Shown: positions 46,226 to 57,594 of the stretch, piece by piece
How positions within the stretch are numbered: position 1 is the stretch's first letter
Layout of the letters: every line of letters begins with the position of its first letter
Assembly (NCBI RefSeq): GCF_015706575.1
Contig: NW_024037072.1
Coordinates: forward strand, 1,307,001-1,371,000
Reading direction: 5' to 3'
DNA from: Patiria miniata
Lineage: Eukaryota > Echinodermata > Asteroidea > Valvatida > Asterinidae
Length of the DNA stretch: 64,000 nucleotides
Program-made: the position numbers and the translations under genes
The notes under the pieces: model-generated
The model's input: only the letters and a program-made list of their open reading frames with translations
Told to the model about the DNA's origin: nothing
Databases searched by the model: none

Positions 46226-47424
46226 TCATTGAACTTGTTCAAGTCCCCCAAATTAGGCAATCCTTTGCCTACTTTATACCCCAATTGTTTTCGGATACGT
46301 ATCGTTCACTTTATTTTCTCAAAACTTTTATTAGGGTAACTGTACCAGTAAGCAACTCCAAAGGTGAATTTTAAGCGCATCAGTGCTGAGGTTTGGCAAG
46401 ACTACCTGATGCTATCTGAAGATAAGGTAAATGCGCGCAACTTTAGAAATAGTCATTTTTATCTTTACTTTGTCCTCATAATAATATCAAAAAATGCTAT
46501 TTAAGTAAGGATATGTAAGTAGGATCCCCAAAATACACTTTTAAAAGAAAAACAAGAATTCAAAATATACCCAAATATGGAAACAAATTTATTTAACGGG
46601 ACGTATTTACATTTATGCAAATTAGGCACCCTTCCTTCAAGAATTTTAGGTGTCACTCCTTTTTAAAATATTCTTTAAGAATATGTCTGCCAAGTTTTGT
46701 GCTTTGGACCAATCGGTCACGATCGTATCCAAAATTGGATCTCAGCCACCTGAGTATAGACATTGCTCTGTTCTTATGAAAATTGGAGGTTGGTTTTTGT
46801 ACCAGACTACAAGTTGCCTAAAACAGACCATGGCGGAATGAACATCTTCATGTTGAGGTAATGCAGCGAATGACTGTAGTACACAATCACAGTAGAGGAT
46901 GATCTTAGACGAGTAATTGTATGATTTTAAAGAGCACATCCTCTTTTACACAAATCCACTATAATCTGATTGCACTTTGTACCTGGTCACGTAGGGCCAT
47001 ACTGTTACAACCAACAGGTACAAGCTGACACCCTTCTCCCAACTTTGACTGATGTACATCGCTAAAAAACAACAACTAATGAATCTCAGACCCCGAATGC
47101 CGATCTGAGGGACTCAATTACCAAAGGAAGAACATGCAAGACAAGAATGTACGGTTTTTGGTTAAAAAAGTTTCAAACGAAAGGATTTGAATTGAAAGTT
47201 TCTTGGCTGGTCTAGCTCAGCTCGCTAAGTCTAAAAAATACCATCAGAGATACATACCAACTCTATACCAGATGGAATTGTCATGTTGGTTTATGTAAAC
47301 TGAGTTCAGTGACTCTTTCAACCTGTCTAAACATGAAGGTATGGAATGACTATACATTGCATTTCCAATCATCGACAATTTCAGTTGAAGAAAAACAACA
47401 CCTTTCTGTTATAATACAAAAGCT
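46226..47424. repeat. Interspersed repeat D, copy 2
   Basis: Collinear with 41297-42485. It ends earlier than copy 1, after CTTTCTGTTATAAT. Few indels, e.g. the 4-base difference in CGATCGTATCC. Confidence 0.9.
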
Positions 47425-47799
47425 TAAGATCAATTCATTTTATTCATGGTCAACAGGGTGTTCTTTCATGGTCTCCTTAGCCGTCTTCTTCATTCAGGGG
47501 ACTTCATTTGGGTCTTTCCCTGTGTCGTTTTTGGATCTACATTGTCGTCTTATTGGAATCTTTATTCGGATCTTCATTTGGATTATTTTGTATAATTGGA
47601 GAAAGTGAATTTAATTAAAACTTAATCAAGTGAATCAGTGTAAACAATTGTCTGAGTGTTCCAGTTCAATTCTACTTGCTTTCCACCTTATTCTATCTTC
47701 ATGAGGGTGAACCTGACCACCCTTATCATCGTTGGGGTTGCCACCTCGCGACATTATGAATATTTTTATGTAAGAACACAGGATCGAGAAATTAAATCT

Positions 47800-48990
47800 T
47801 GTCAGGAACAATCAATTTTTTCTGGTAAAATTCAGTAAACATTCTATGTACACAAGTTATTTCTGGCTTGATGACGTCATTATTCAAAAACGGGAAGTGA
47901 ATACTGATGTAGTTCGGAGTGGATAAATGTTCATTGTGAAGTTTAAATGACGTATGAAAGTATGGAAAATATACGTGTATTTATTCATAACAACTAACTT
48001 CCAGTTTGATGACGTCACAGTATTTGGCAGCAAAAAGTGAACATTGTAATGGATATCGTAACTTGGGCTACGAAGATATACGACATGAATCGAATTTTAG
48101 AATATGGTCGTTCTCAAATTCTCACAGAAGTAACTTCCGGTCTGATGACGTCATGAATTTGAAACTTTGCCAAGTTATTTTTAGTTAATCAAAGAGTATC
48201 AAGGAGCGATTTGGTAAAATTTGAACCGATGGTTTTCAAATTAGAAAGAGCAAACACTGTGTAATTTGCCGCTAGGGGGCGCCCTTTCGAAAGATGACGT
48301 TATCACACTTTTTTTTGTCCGGCATTCCTCACTAAACACTATCATAATTTATATTTGTGTAGTAAAATGCTTCAGCTTTTGAATTACATTCGGTTTTCAT
48401 TGCACTTCCGGTAATACCGGAAGTGAAGGTCAAGCGGTTTTGTGTCCGGGAACAAGAAATGTTTCTCACGGCATAGTCTACAACCTCACGAAAAAACGAA
48501 CACGATACTCTATTTAGTCCAAAAGATATCGCGCAAACTATTTTGTCAAAATTTGCCCTGAAATCGCTTGTTATTTGATCCCTGGTGACGTCATGATAAC
48601 GTAACAAAATGTATAATATCTTCGTAGCATGGTACAAGTTCACATTAGGTTTATTGGTCATACCGTAAACCGTTTGGAAGAAATTCTGCTTTGTTTTGAT
48701 TTCAGGCTAAAGTCTTCATTTTAAATTCACCTAACTTTGACCTTCCGGTAGACCCGGAAGTAAAGGCTAAGCGAGTTCACGTACACGACAAAAAATGTTT
48801 ATCAATTCATGGTCTATCCGATTACGGAATACAAACATCATTGATCATTTTGTTCAAGAGATATAGGTGAAAGTAATTGATCACTTTTTCAGCTGAAATC
48901 GCTTGTAATTTGACACCCGATGACGTCATCATGACGTCAGAGTAATATGCACCACTAGATTGAAAGTTACAAGTTCATATCATGAACCGT
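47800..48990. repeat. Diverged tandem repeats carrying TGACGTCA
   Basis: Three units of about 135-140 bp (47.80-48.18 kb), each with ACTTCC[A/G]GT[T/C]TGATGACGTCA, followed by two units of about 340 bp starting with a CTTCCGG...CCGGAAG hairpin (48403 and 48742) and ending in GGTGACGTCATGATAACG / CGATGACGTCATC. TGACGTCA or close variants occur at least six times. No coding sequence. 47425-47799 before it is unassigned. Confidence 0.75.
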
Positions 48991-49058
48991 TTAGGAGAAA
49001 AGCCGCGGAGAAGTATTGTCCGGAAAAAGAAAGAAAGATTTATCAGAACAAAAACAGC

Positions 49059-49133
49059 GAGTGGTCGGGTTGCGCCCGACCACTCAATTAATCGTAACAA
49101 CTCCAATCAGTGGTTGGGTTGTGCCCGACCACT
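49059..49133. repeat. Two tandem hairpins
   Basis: GAGTGGTCGGG-TTGCG-CCCGACCACTC (49059-49085) and AGTGGTTGGG-TTGTG-CCCGACCACT (49109-49133, one G-T pair). Loop and stem are conserved with one compensating-type change. It lies just before the LINE fragment. Confidence 0.85.
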
Positions 49134-49136
49134 CAA

Positions 49137-50560
49137 AAAGCCGTCGTCATCCCAAATTCCCAAGACCAATCAACATACCATCAACAAACTCCGGCCAATT
49201 TCACTCACTGACTACTTGGCCAAAGTTGCAGAAAACTTCGTTACTGAATGGATCCTACAAGACATCCATCCCCAGCTCAACCCTCAACAGTTTGGCAACA
49301 GAAAGGGTGTGTCAACTACTCACTACCTGACTAATGTGATGGACACTTTAGCTCGTAATGCTGACACCCCGAACACACTATCTACACTTGTGGCGACTGA
49401 CTACAGCAAAGCGTTTCATAGAGTAGATCATACTATTCTTATCACCAAGCTGTTGAACCTTGGCACCCGCCCATCATTGATTCCGTGGATCTGCGATTTC
49501 CTGTGTGAACGCCAACAATGCGTTCGCTATGATGACACAATAGGCCTTTCTTTTGTTTGTAGACATTGGCGTCATTTTGTATGGGCTGCCGTAAGCGCAT
49601 AAATTGAAGCCGTGGTTGGCAACATATTTTTCCAAAAAAGTCCTCATAACGCCATCAACACATAGTAAAAAGGCATGTGTAGATATTATTTGGAAGCTTT
49701 GTTGAAAATATTGTATTTTCAAGTATCAAATGATATTTTGGTGATCTGTAATAATTCTTCTTCATTTTGCAGTGTTGGACCTTCCATAGTTTTGCAGGCC
49801 GTGGTTGGCAAAAATGCAGTTTGCCAACCAAGCGCAGAAAGGTCTATATCTGATTGGCACACAACCATCGCTGGTGTTCCACAGGGTACCCGCCTGGGAC
49901 CAATTGCATTCCTAGCGATGATCAATGATGCAGCATCAGACATATCTACCCACCATTGGAAGTATGTCGATGATATGACACTTATCTAAGAACTCAAACT
50001 ATGTGATCAACCACTCCAAGAATACCACTCACTTAAAATACTGGGCCTAATCATCCAGTCAGATTTCAAATTGAATGAATGGGTGACGGACATTACTTCA
50101 AAAGCTATCCGGCGAATGTACATGCTCCGACTTTTAAATTTTTTTTGCATTGCCTTCAAAGGACCTGCTCACCATCTACATGGGGTACATCAGACCAATA
50201 CTGGAATACGCAGTCCCGGTATGGTCACCTGGACTGACCCAGCAACAGAGTGACACCCTGGAACAAATCCAGAGAAGAGCCTGCAGAGTCATCGTTGGTT
50301 CCCAGTACAAGGGATATGAACAATCATTAAAAGATCTCAGTCTCTGCACTCTTCCTAAGAGAAGAGAGGACATCTGTTACAAAAATGTGTGTAACCTACT
50401 TAAAGATGACAAGTTTAGTAGCTGGTTACCTGTGCACAGATGCAAATCACATAATTGCCAATACAGTAGCCACCTCTCTATCCCTAACTGCAGAACAAAT
50501 CGGTACAAAAACAGCCCTGTACCCTACATTGTTAGGCTATGGAACTCCAAAAACAAGTGA
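49137..50560 (+). pseudogene. Reverse transcriptase remnant of LINE 2
   Basis: Motifs in order: LRPISLTDYLAKVAENFV, LNPQQFGNRKGVSTTHYL, VATDYSKAFHRVDHTIL, then beyond the MITE SDWHTTIAGVPQGTRLGPIAF and catalytic KYVDDMTL, then KILGLIIQSDFKLN, YIRPILEYAVPVWSP, LEQIQRRACRVIVG and a C-terminus ending RLWNSKNK. A stop and an apparent deletion follow YVDDMTLI, and a frameshift sits near the poly-T at 50139. Group: CR1/jockey-like. Confidence 0.88.
49543..49845. mobile_element. MITE inside LINE 2
   Basis: Ends GGCCTTTCTTT and GCAGAAAGGTCT are inverted, with ATA on both sides (49540-49542 and 49846-49848). Removing the 303 bp and one ATA continues the RT frame through RYDDTISDWH. A 3-bp AT-rich duplication recalls PIF/Harbinger. 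It contains GCCGTGGTTGGCAA twice. Confidence 0.75.
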
Positions 50561-51159
50561 ACAATTTTTAAAGTGCTTCCTCATAATTAATCACTTTTTT
50601 TATTGACATTCATGTCTAATGGTTTATTGGAATAAAATCCGTTTTAATCATGGGAATATGTGTTATCCCTCCCGCCCACCCTCTCCTCCCTTATCTTCCC
50701 ACGTAGCATTTTTGTCCTATTGTGAGTTTGATGTTTTAAGATAGTAATGTATTCCTTTGTCTTTTTTGTTGGTGTAAATCCATTTTTTAAGCCTAGAAAC
50801 TTCTTACCCAAAGACCTTTTATCATTCTCACTCATCCATTTGTATGTAATAAAATGTAAATATTTGTATGTGTGGTCTTAAATGATTTTATTTAATTCCA
50901 TGTTTATCCAATCGTTGGTCTTAAAATGATTTAATTCTATGTTTGTTCATATTCCTTTTCTTACCCTTCCCCTTTCATCCTCTCCCTTCCCAGTTTACCT
51001 TCCACATACCCTCTCCATGTCATGTTTTTATATGATTTAGTCTTGTGCTGCCCTTGTAAAGTAAAGTTTACGTATATTTATGATAATACATTGTAAATGT
51101 TCTTAACAATTCCGCTGCTGGCGGCGAAAAAAAGACATAATAATGAACCACTTAATAAC

Positions 51160-51720
51160 AAAAATAATAAGGTTGTTCGGGATGAGAGCTAAAAATTAGA
51201 TCAATAGTAGTTTCAGTAAATTCAATAACGCGGGTAGGTTCATGTATAAGTTGCGTCATTTGGAACAAACTAAAACATGAAGTTATAGGGTTTGAGGACG
51301 TACTGTTATCGTCTTTGGAAAATGTCACAATCGCCAGCTACGATAATTTCTTAACATTCACATGAGGCTCTATCTATAATACCACTTATTTTATCTATAA
51401 ACTGTACAGAACTTGAAGGTGGCCTGTAAATAGAACTTATAAGCACAGGCTGCCTTTGCTTACATTTGAGTTCAACCCATAAACATTCGACATCATCTGT
51501 TTCTAGGTCATCACGGCGGATGAAAGTTATATTATTTCGGATGCACATTGCCACGCCACCCCCCGTGACGGTTTCTATCTCTTCTGACAATCGAGTATTC
51601 GGGGAGGTGAAGCTCCTCGTCAGTTGAGGAGTCAAAAATTGTTTCGTTTAAACAGATGATATCAAATGGGTTTGTAGACATCAATATCTTAAAATGGTCG
51701 AATTCGTTCATTCATTTTTT
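51160..51720 (-). pseudogene. LINE 3: APE endonuclease fragment
   Basis: Minus-strand pieces read DIICLNETIFDSSTDEELHL, GGGVAMCIRNNITFIRRDD, VECLWVELKCK and LISSIYRPPSSS, then LAGDCDIF in another frame. This is an AP-endonuclease-type domain similar to that of LINE 1 but from a different family. Frameshifted and truncated on both sides. Confidence 0.8.
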
Positions 51721-52074
51721 CATTGCACGTTTGTTCATTCATACGTGCTTACCGTGGAGATCATTCACCAGTGAGGACGGTTTTGCTTGTTTATTGCGGA
51801 AAACATCAAAATGGCGACCGGTGGTGCTCGCTTTGCGATTTTAACCGTGGAGGAACTGGGTGAAATTTTACACAATATTAATAAATCCACTGTTTTGTGT
51901 GAATGTTAAAGTTATTAAATGACACAACATTAACTATCTATTCTGTTTGTCTCCTTAAATTAAACTAATGTTTCACTGTATTCCCTTATACAGCACGATC
52001 AAAAACATGGTGGAATGGACCAATGAAATTACGCAGATGCTAGATGAATATTTATGAGGAATGGTAAAAGAAGC
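51721..52074. other. Unassigned stretch
   Basis: No gene or terminus was recognised. Confidence 0.45.
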
Positions 52075-52219
52075 ACAACATGCATGTTTTTGCGGGGAAA
52101 TAGTGAAAACAAATAACCCCTCGGTGTTGGATGATCGGGCCTTCGCCTCGGGAGATAGTCCCAATCATCGAACACCTCGGGGTAATTAGTTTTCACTATT
52201 TCCCCACAAACCATGTTGT
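52075..52219. mobile_element. 145-bp hairpin MITE
   Basis: Inverted ends of about 60 bp start ACAACATG and include GGGGAAATAGTGAAAAC and GAGGTGTT[C/G]GATGAT. Almost the whole element folds on itself with a loop around GCCTTCGCCTCGGGAGATAG. No clear target duplication. Confidence 0.8.
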
Positions 52220-52322
52220 ATTTGTATAATACTAGTATAATATCTATTTACAATGTACATGTAAATTGTGGGACTAGTTTATTTAATATCCTTGCGCACA
52301 GGATCTAGCTTGCCCCTATATA

Positions 52323-53022
52323 TAGTCTGGTTCCCAGACCTAAAGATTCTGACTATTCCTGGTGAATCTTAGGTCCGGTAGCCTCCGGTAATACATTGTA
52401 TTACATTTACGTCACGTGACCAAAACAGGAGGAATTCCTCCTTTTTCCGAAAATTTCCGAAGTTTGCCGAATTCGTTTCGTCGACAATCGGATAGCGCCC
52501 GAGTATTTCCGAGTATAATATAGGTTTAATTAACTGCTAATTGATTATTAAAATTTTGTTAAATGAGTTGATAATTAATATTCATTGCTTTTATTTAGAA
52601 AACTTGAAATTCAACGACGATTTTTTTTTTGCATCAAATACACTCGGATCGTATGGGCGAACTTTTTGCTGCGTCATGTACAATTTTGAATTTGACGACC
52701 GTTACCGAGATTTTCCAAAACTCGGTCTTCATTCGGCTCCGCCTGCTAACATTGCTATTTCGGTGCCTAATTTTGAAGACATTAGTCAAACATCAAACTG
52801 TATTATTATAACTGGATGATATTACGAAGCAAGTGATTTATTTAAAAATTTGATCAGAACATTAAAAGCTAAAAGTGATAAAAGGCAATCGGAAACGAAG
52901 CCGAACTTTGGAAAAGGACCATCAACGTCGTCATGTTTATTTTTGGCAACGGAGGCTGCCTGCAGTGACCTACAATTTAGACGTGAGCGTCGGGAATAAT
53001 TATCAGGTCTGGGAACCAGACT
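52323..53022. mobile_element. 700-bp TIR element with 11-bp target duplication
   Basis: Ends AGTCTGGTTCCCAGACCT and its inverse. GCCCCTATATA precedes the left end (52312-52322) and follows the right end (53023-53033). An 11-bp duplication is in the Mutator-like range (9-11). Short TIRs and no transposase, so non-autonomous. The TIR itself is a near-palindrome (TCTGG..CCAGA). Confidence 0.75.
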
Positions 53023-53151
53023 GCCCCTATATAAAAGGGCCACGTGAGCGAATTAAAGTTGTTGAGTTTTGTAACACCTATCGCCCGGCGTTTTTGTTTC
53101 GTTCTTTGCGTTCATACATTAATTTACTACTACGATACAACATTTGGCGAA

Positions 53152-53530
53152 TGGCGACTGCGAGCTCCCTAACTCAACCCTCCCCATTCCTACACGAAGC
53201 GGGAGAACTGGCGGTAATTTGGAAACAGTGGGTTTCAAATTTTGAAAATTACCTACTTGCGATAGGTGGTGATGAGTTTCGCCGAAGAGAAAGAAAGCAA
53301 TCCTACTTCACTGTCTCGGTGTGGAGGCACAGAGAGTCTTCACAACCCTTCCCCAGAGTACAGAAAGCCCCCCACCAGGTACGAATGACTACATGCATGC
53401 GGTTCAAGTTCTTCAAGAACATTTCCAGCCAGCGGTACACGTTGCAGCTGAACAGTCAGTACGCAGTGCACACGATGAGGTCAAATCCCGAATTTTATTT
53501 GCACGGCCTACATCACGAAACCGCCACGAG
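53152..53530 (+). pseudogene. Fossil gag fragment of an LTR retrotransposon
   Basis: MATASSLTQPSPFLHEAG, then W..W...FENYLLAIG and, in a neighbouring frame, VFTTLPQ and AVQVLQEHFQP match the layout of the Gypsy-type retrotransposon gag domain. Only this part remains. It is broken, and no LTRs or pol were found next to it. Confidence 0.6.
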
Positions 53531-53794
53531 ACTTACAAATGGTTTTTAATATTTATAGCCTGGTACCTTACAATTTGCCTTTCTTAAGTACATTGTAAGT
53601 CAGGTAACATGTCAGTTCAACTAGCCATAGAGGGCACCCTTCGCCCAAAACTTTTTGGTGTCATATACAGGGGGTTAAATTTTTCCAATTTTCTCTTTTA
53701 GTGTTTGATTGTTGTTTCTAGTAGGCCACTACATATTTTGAAGGGGGCAGAACATTAAAAAAGTGAAAAAAGTGAAATAATACCCACCCCTACT

Positions 53795-54132
53795 GCTGGC
53801 CAAAGAGCCTTATCAGCAACCAGGCACTATACGAACTGTGCAATGAAGAACCCCTCTCATTAAAGGTCACAAAGCAAAGATGGTCAATGTTAGGCCATGT
53901 CCTGCGTATGGACCCTGACACACCCGCTCAGAGGGCCTTAGACTTTGCCGTTACTGGCTCTCAAGCCTACAAACCCAGACGAGGACAGCATTGCATAAAT
54001 CTACTGGGCACAATACGTGCTGACCTCAAACGGGCTGGACTCGGACCCCTCCGCACCGCAAGACAACTCCATTGCCTACGGCAACTCGCCTACGACAAGA
54101 CCAGGTGGCCGAAGACCAGTGTGAAGGACTGA
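53795..54132 (+). pseudogene. LINE 4: ORF2 C-terminus
   Basis: One frame reads ALYELCNEEPLSLKVTKQRW-SMLGHVLRMDPDTPAQRALDF, then KPRRGQHCINLLGTIRADLK and a Y..TRWPKTSVKD end with TGA. The RW..LGHVLRM.P.TPA..A and W-K final motifs are typical of the ends of endonuclease/RT LINE proteins (RTE/L1-like). 5'-truncated. Confidence 0.75.
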
Positions 54133-54280
54133 TTGCGGCTGAGGGATGTCAAATCCGACTACCGCAGCTGCAGTACACAGTTTATATATAAGGAAAGATA
54201 AAACAAACATTTAATGTGTGTGTTTATAACTCCTTTTATTTTTGGCTGAGGTAAACTAACCCATTTGCCCCTGGCCTCCC

Positions 54281-55004
54281 TTGACTCCTCTGATCGGAAG
54301 AAACTCTGCACCTGATGAAATAATAATTATATAGGGTCTCGTGATTCAAACTGGGTCAAATGGTTTGGCTTTTCCAGTGAAATCTTTAAAACTCAGGATG
54401 TTTACGCCCATAATATTTATAAAATCCAAAAAATATAAACACTTGACAGGGTTTGAGTCACGAGACCCTGTAAAGGGTGCAGACCAGTAAAAAGGTCCGA
54501 AATTGCCGACGGCGGCCAAATCACGATTTGCATGCCCTCAAATTCTTTAGTATTAGAGCATTTTGAAGGCCGTGAACTTGATGATTTGTAAAAAAAAAAA
54601 AAGAAGGTTGGAAGCCGTGCAGAGGACTGCGAGCTCGTATTTCTGTGAAATGTGGATAATGATTAGGCCCTAAAATGGCTCTAATTTGCAATGGAGCGTA
54701 GGCGTACATTTTCAAAATAGCGATGGGCTTCAGGACTGCTTTTGTTTTTAGGTGTGATCATCTTTGGATGGAATTTTCTCCCAAAAGTCATCAGTTAACC
54801 CCCAGAAAATTGAACAGAAAATAAATGATGATGAAATAAGCTTTAATTTGATGTATGTCTTAAACACCTCGGAGAGTTGTGAGTATTCTTCCTGAATTTA
54901 TGAAGTGGGGGCATTTATCATTGGGGTCTATGGAAATTTATTTACTGGTCTGCAACCGTAAGTATTATTTCATCAGGTGCAGTTTTTCTTCAGATCAAGG
55001 TACT
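54281..55004. repeat. Nested inverted repeats around a family C MITE
   Basis: 54281-54329 and 54960-55004 are inverted copies (TATTTCATCAGGTGCAG, TTTCTTC). Inside them, 54336-54354 and 54451-54469 pair (AGGGTCTCGTGA/TCACGAGACCCT), and then comes MITE C2. A related copy of the outer repeat lies at 56840-56930. Confidence 0.65.
54475..54957. mobile_element. MITE family C, copy 2
   Basis: TIRs GGGTGCAGACCAGTAAA and, inverted, GGTTGCAGACCAGTAAA. Flanking GTAAA/GTAAG is a near-match target duplication. Opposite orientation to copies 1 and 3. Confidence 0.82.
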
Positions 55005-55990
55005 AGTCCGTAGGCTACGGGGGGGGGGGGGGGGGTGTCCCAGTGCATCACCCCCCCCCCCACCCACCGCCACTGGTATTTTTTGTAATCGTTGACATGT
55101 CCCAAATAGGCAAAAAGATGTTAACAGTGAAAGTTTAGGAATGCACAAGCTCAGGAGGCCACTTATTGGAACCGTTTATGATTGAGCTCACATACATTGC
55201 CGTGGCACTAGGGTTGGAAGGGGAAGAAACAAAACACCATAACCTGAGCAGACCTTGACCGATCTTAATCAAACTTGGTATAGCTAATCTTCGTATAGAT
55301 AATCTTATTTGAAAAGTATCTTTGGTTGTCATGAAAACTAACTACAGGGTGCGCTAGAGTCAAAAAAATATTCAAAAAATTATAATATTTAGCGATTTCA
55401 GTTTACTGTTAATCTTGATAGCCACCAAATCCTAAAACAGCACCTAGTTTATGATTATCTAAGTACTGTTGAACTAATTTGAGAGTGAGGTCTTGGAAAA
55501 TTGAAAATTAAATAACTTTTGAATTAGTTAAACACCGTCCTGCTGAATCCAGGTTCTGGTATTCTTAGTCAAATCTAGACCATTATGTTAAAACGTACAT
55601 GTACATGTCTTTCTTTCTTTTTTCAATGTTACAAACCCAGACTTGGTCACTCTGCCAAGCGTACGCGCTCGTTTGTTCCATGTTTTTACACAGTCTATGG
55701 AGATCAATTTCGCTGTGATTGTCTTCTATCCTTTTTGGGAAGAAGCCAATCACAGCGCAGTGTTTCAGGTAATTAGCTCATAAAACGCGCGCAGATTATT
55801 AAATTTGATAGAAAAAAATATTGAAAATGCCGATAAATATGTTTTTATGCATTGTATAGTCAAATATTACTATCAATAATATATTTTGAGACACAGGCCA
55901 AATTATAAAAACATGTTATTTTGACCATAAAATGCAATGGATAGAAGTGTGAAATATATAAATAAAGGTCACATGACCATAATTTTCAAT
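55005..55990. other. Unassigned stretch with G/C runs
   Basis: A poly-G run (55019-55036) and a poly-C run (55050-55060) form a potential hairpin. The rest shows no gene. Confidence 0.5.
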
Positions 55991-55994
55991 CAAA

Positions 55995-56447
55995 CTGGGT
56001 TCCACTTGGGACTCAGTTGGGAAGATGTAAGCTGAGTTGCCCAACTGTGCACATCTTGTGCCCAAATGGGTGCAAGTCGCAACATTTTTGCCCAGATTTC
56101 CCAGATAGTGCCCACTTGGGACCCATTTGTGACAATATTGGGGCCCAATTCCCCAGTCAAAAAAACCTTACTGGGTCCCAATTGTTTTGCTAGCTGGGTC
56201 TATACGTTCATGTTCAGACAAAATCAAACATTCTGGGTCCGCTCATAAGTCAGACGCCTCATATAGGTCCGACGCCTCATAAGTCCGACAAAATCGCATC
56301 CCCTAACCAAATAAAGGTCCATAAGTCCAACGCCTCATAGCTCCGACGCCTCATAGCTCCGACGCCTTATAAGTCCGACAAATTAAACGCCTCATTTTTC
56401 CGTTGTCGGACTTGTGAGGCGTCGGACCTATGAGGCGTCGGACTTAA
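55995..56447. repeat. Degenerate short repeats, then GTCCGACGCCTCATA array
   Basis: 55995-56200 repeats variants of TTGGGACCCA/CCCAA. 56239-56382 carries five to six direct copies of GTCCGACGCCTCATA-like units, and 56402-56447 two inverted copies (TGAGGCGTCGGAC), so the block can fold. Confidence 0.75.
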
Positions 56448-56454
56448 GAAACGG

Positions 56455-56840
56455 CCCCAAACATTCGCTGAACTTTTACACAAACCCACATGACAGTTCA
56501 AGATGGAATTGTCAAGTGATTTATGTTAAGTTCATTGACTGTTTGAACCTGTTTGAACATGAAGGTATAGAATGACTAAAGACATTATATTCATCGGCAT
56601 TTTCATTTTTTTTTTATTGAAGGCTCTCTCGGGATTATTTCTTGGAGAAAAAAAACCTCTTCGTTATAATGTGTTGAATTTATCTCACCTGGGATACTAA
56701 TCGAACAGATGTTATCACATTTCCTCCGGAGAATCAATTCTTTAGGTGTTGACTGAAATTTCTTTATTGTGATTGTATAACATCCTGGTTTTAAAGATTC
56801 CACTGGAAAAGCCATTATCATTTGATTGAGTTAGAGTCAC
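56455..56840. repeat. Interspersed repeat D, partial copy 3
   Basis: Diverged match to 42340-42665 (AACATGAAGGTATAGAATGAC, TTATCTCACCTGGGATACT, GATTGTATAACATCCT). Confidence 0.75.
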
Positions 56841-56984
56841 GATGCCCAGTAAGTAATATTTCATCAGCTTTTCTTCAGATCAGATCAGAGGAGTCAAGGT
56901 ATAGGTTCAATGCTAATGGGTTAATACCTAAGTGCACTCCCCCCTCAAAAAAGTTACAAAAACACACATTTATGCGATAACCAA

Positions 56985-57440
56985 TATGAAAGTGCATCCA
57001 ATCTTACATTCTATAAGTCAAACTTTGCAATAGTCGGCTGTTCCTGATGCTGTGCATTATCAGTCAGTCAGTCAGTCATTTAGTTACATGTAGTTAGATA
57101 AGTACAAACTAAGAGGACACTAGAGGCTGGCCCTCCGGAACAAGCAAAACTCTATTTTAATCATACAGTTTTCCATTTGCATCAAGATATATCAATTAGT
57201 ACGTATGCATTGTGAATTGTAAATTCAGTAATAGTAGCCAGATGATGTAATTAATGCTTTGTTATCCGCGGAGCTATAGGAAACAGATACTCGCTTACAA
57301 ATCGAAAAGGGATGTGTTTACATGTACAACAGGGGGCATAATAAGCTGAGAAACACCCCAGATAGTGTGTGTGACCATCATGCCAGTTGTGGGGTATGGA
57401 TAGTGGTTGTACATGGTGTTTACTTCGTGTATGATCAAAC
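56985..57440 (-). repeat. Interspersed repeat E, copy 2 (inverted, uninterrupted)
   Basis: Reverse complement of 43290-43654 plus 44796-44880. It carries a short GTCAGTCAGTCA tract where copy 1 holds the foldback element. Between 57441 and 57594 there is a T-rich stretch and nothing else. Confidence 0.85.
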
Positions 57441-57594
57441 AGTAAACACAAAGACATTTCGTTTCTGTTTTTTTTTTTTTATTTAGTTTTTTTTTTGTTT
57501 TTTTGCGAGGTTTCGATTGAGCACGGGTGTGCACGACTACAATTAGCTACACGTCACGAACGTGTACGCAGTCGTTCTGCCGCGACAAGCAGAA

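Larger units (their letters stand above)
49137..51150 (+). mobile_element. LINE 2: RT fragment with 3' UTR, plus strand
   Basis: 5'-truncated non-LTR retrotransposon. Coding remains run to the stop at about 50558, followed by a roughly 590-bp C/T-rich 3' UTR that appears to end near the GCTGCTGGCGGCG / A-rich sequence at about 51120-51140. A MITE (49543-49845) interrupts the RT. Confidence 0.8.
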
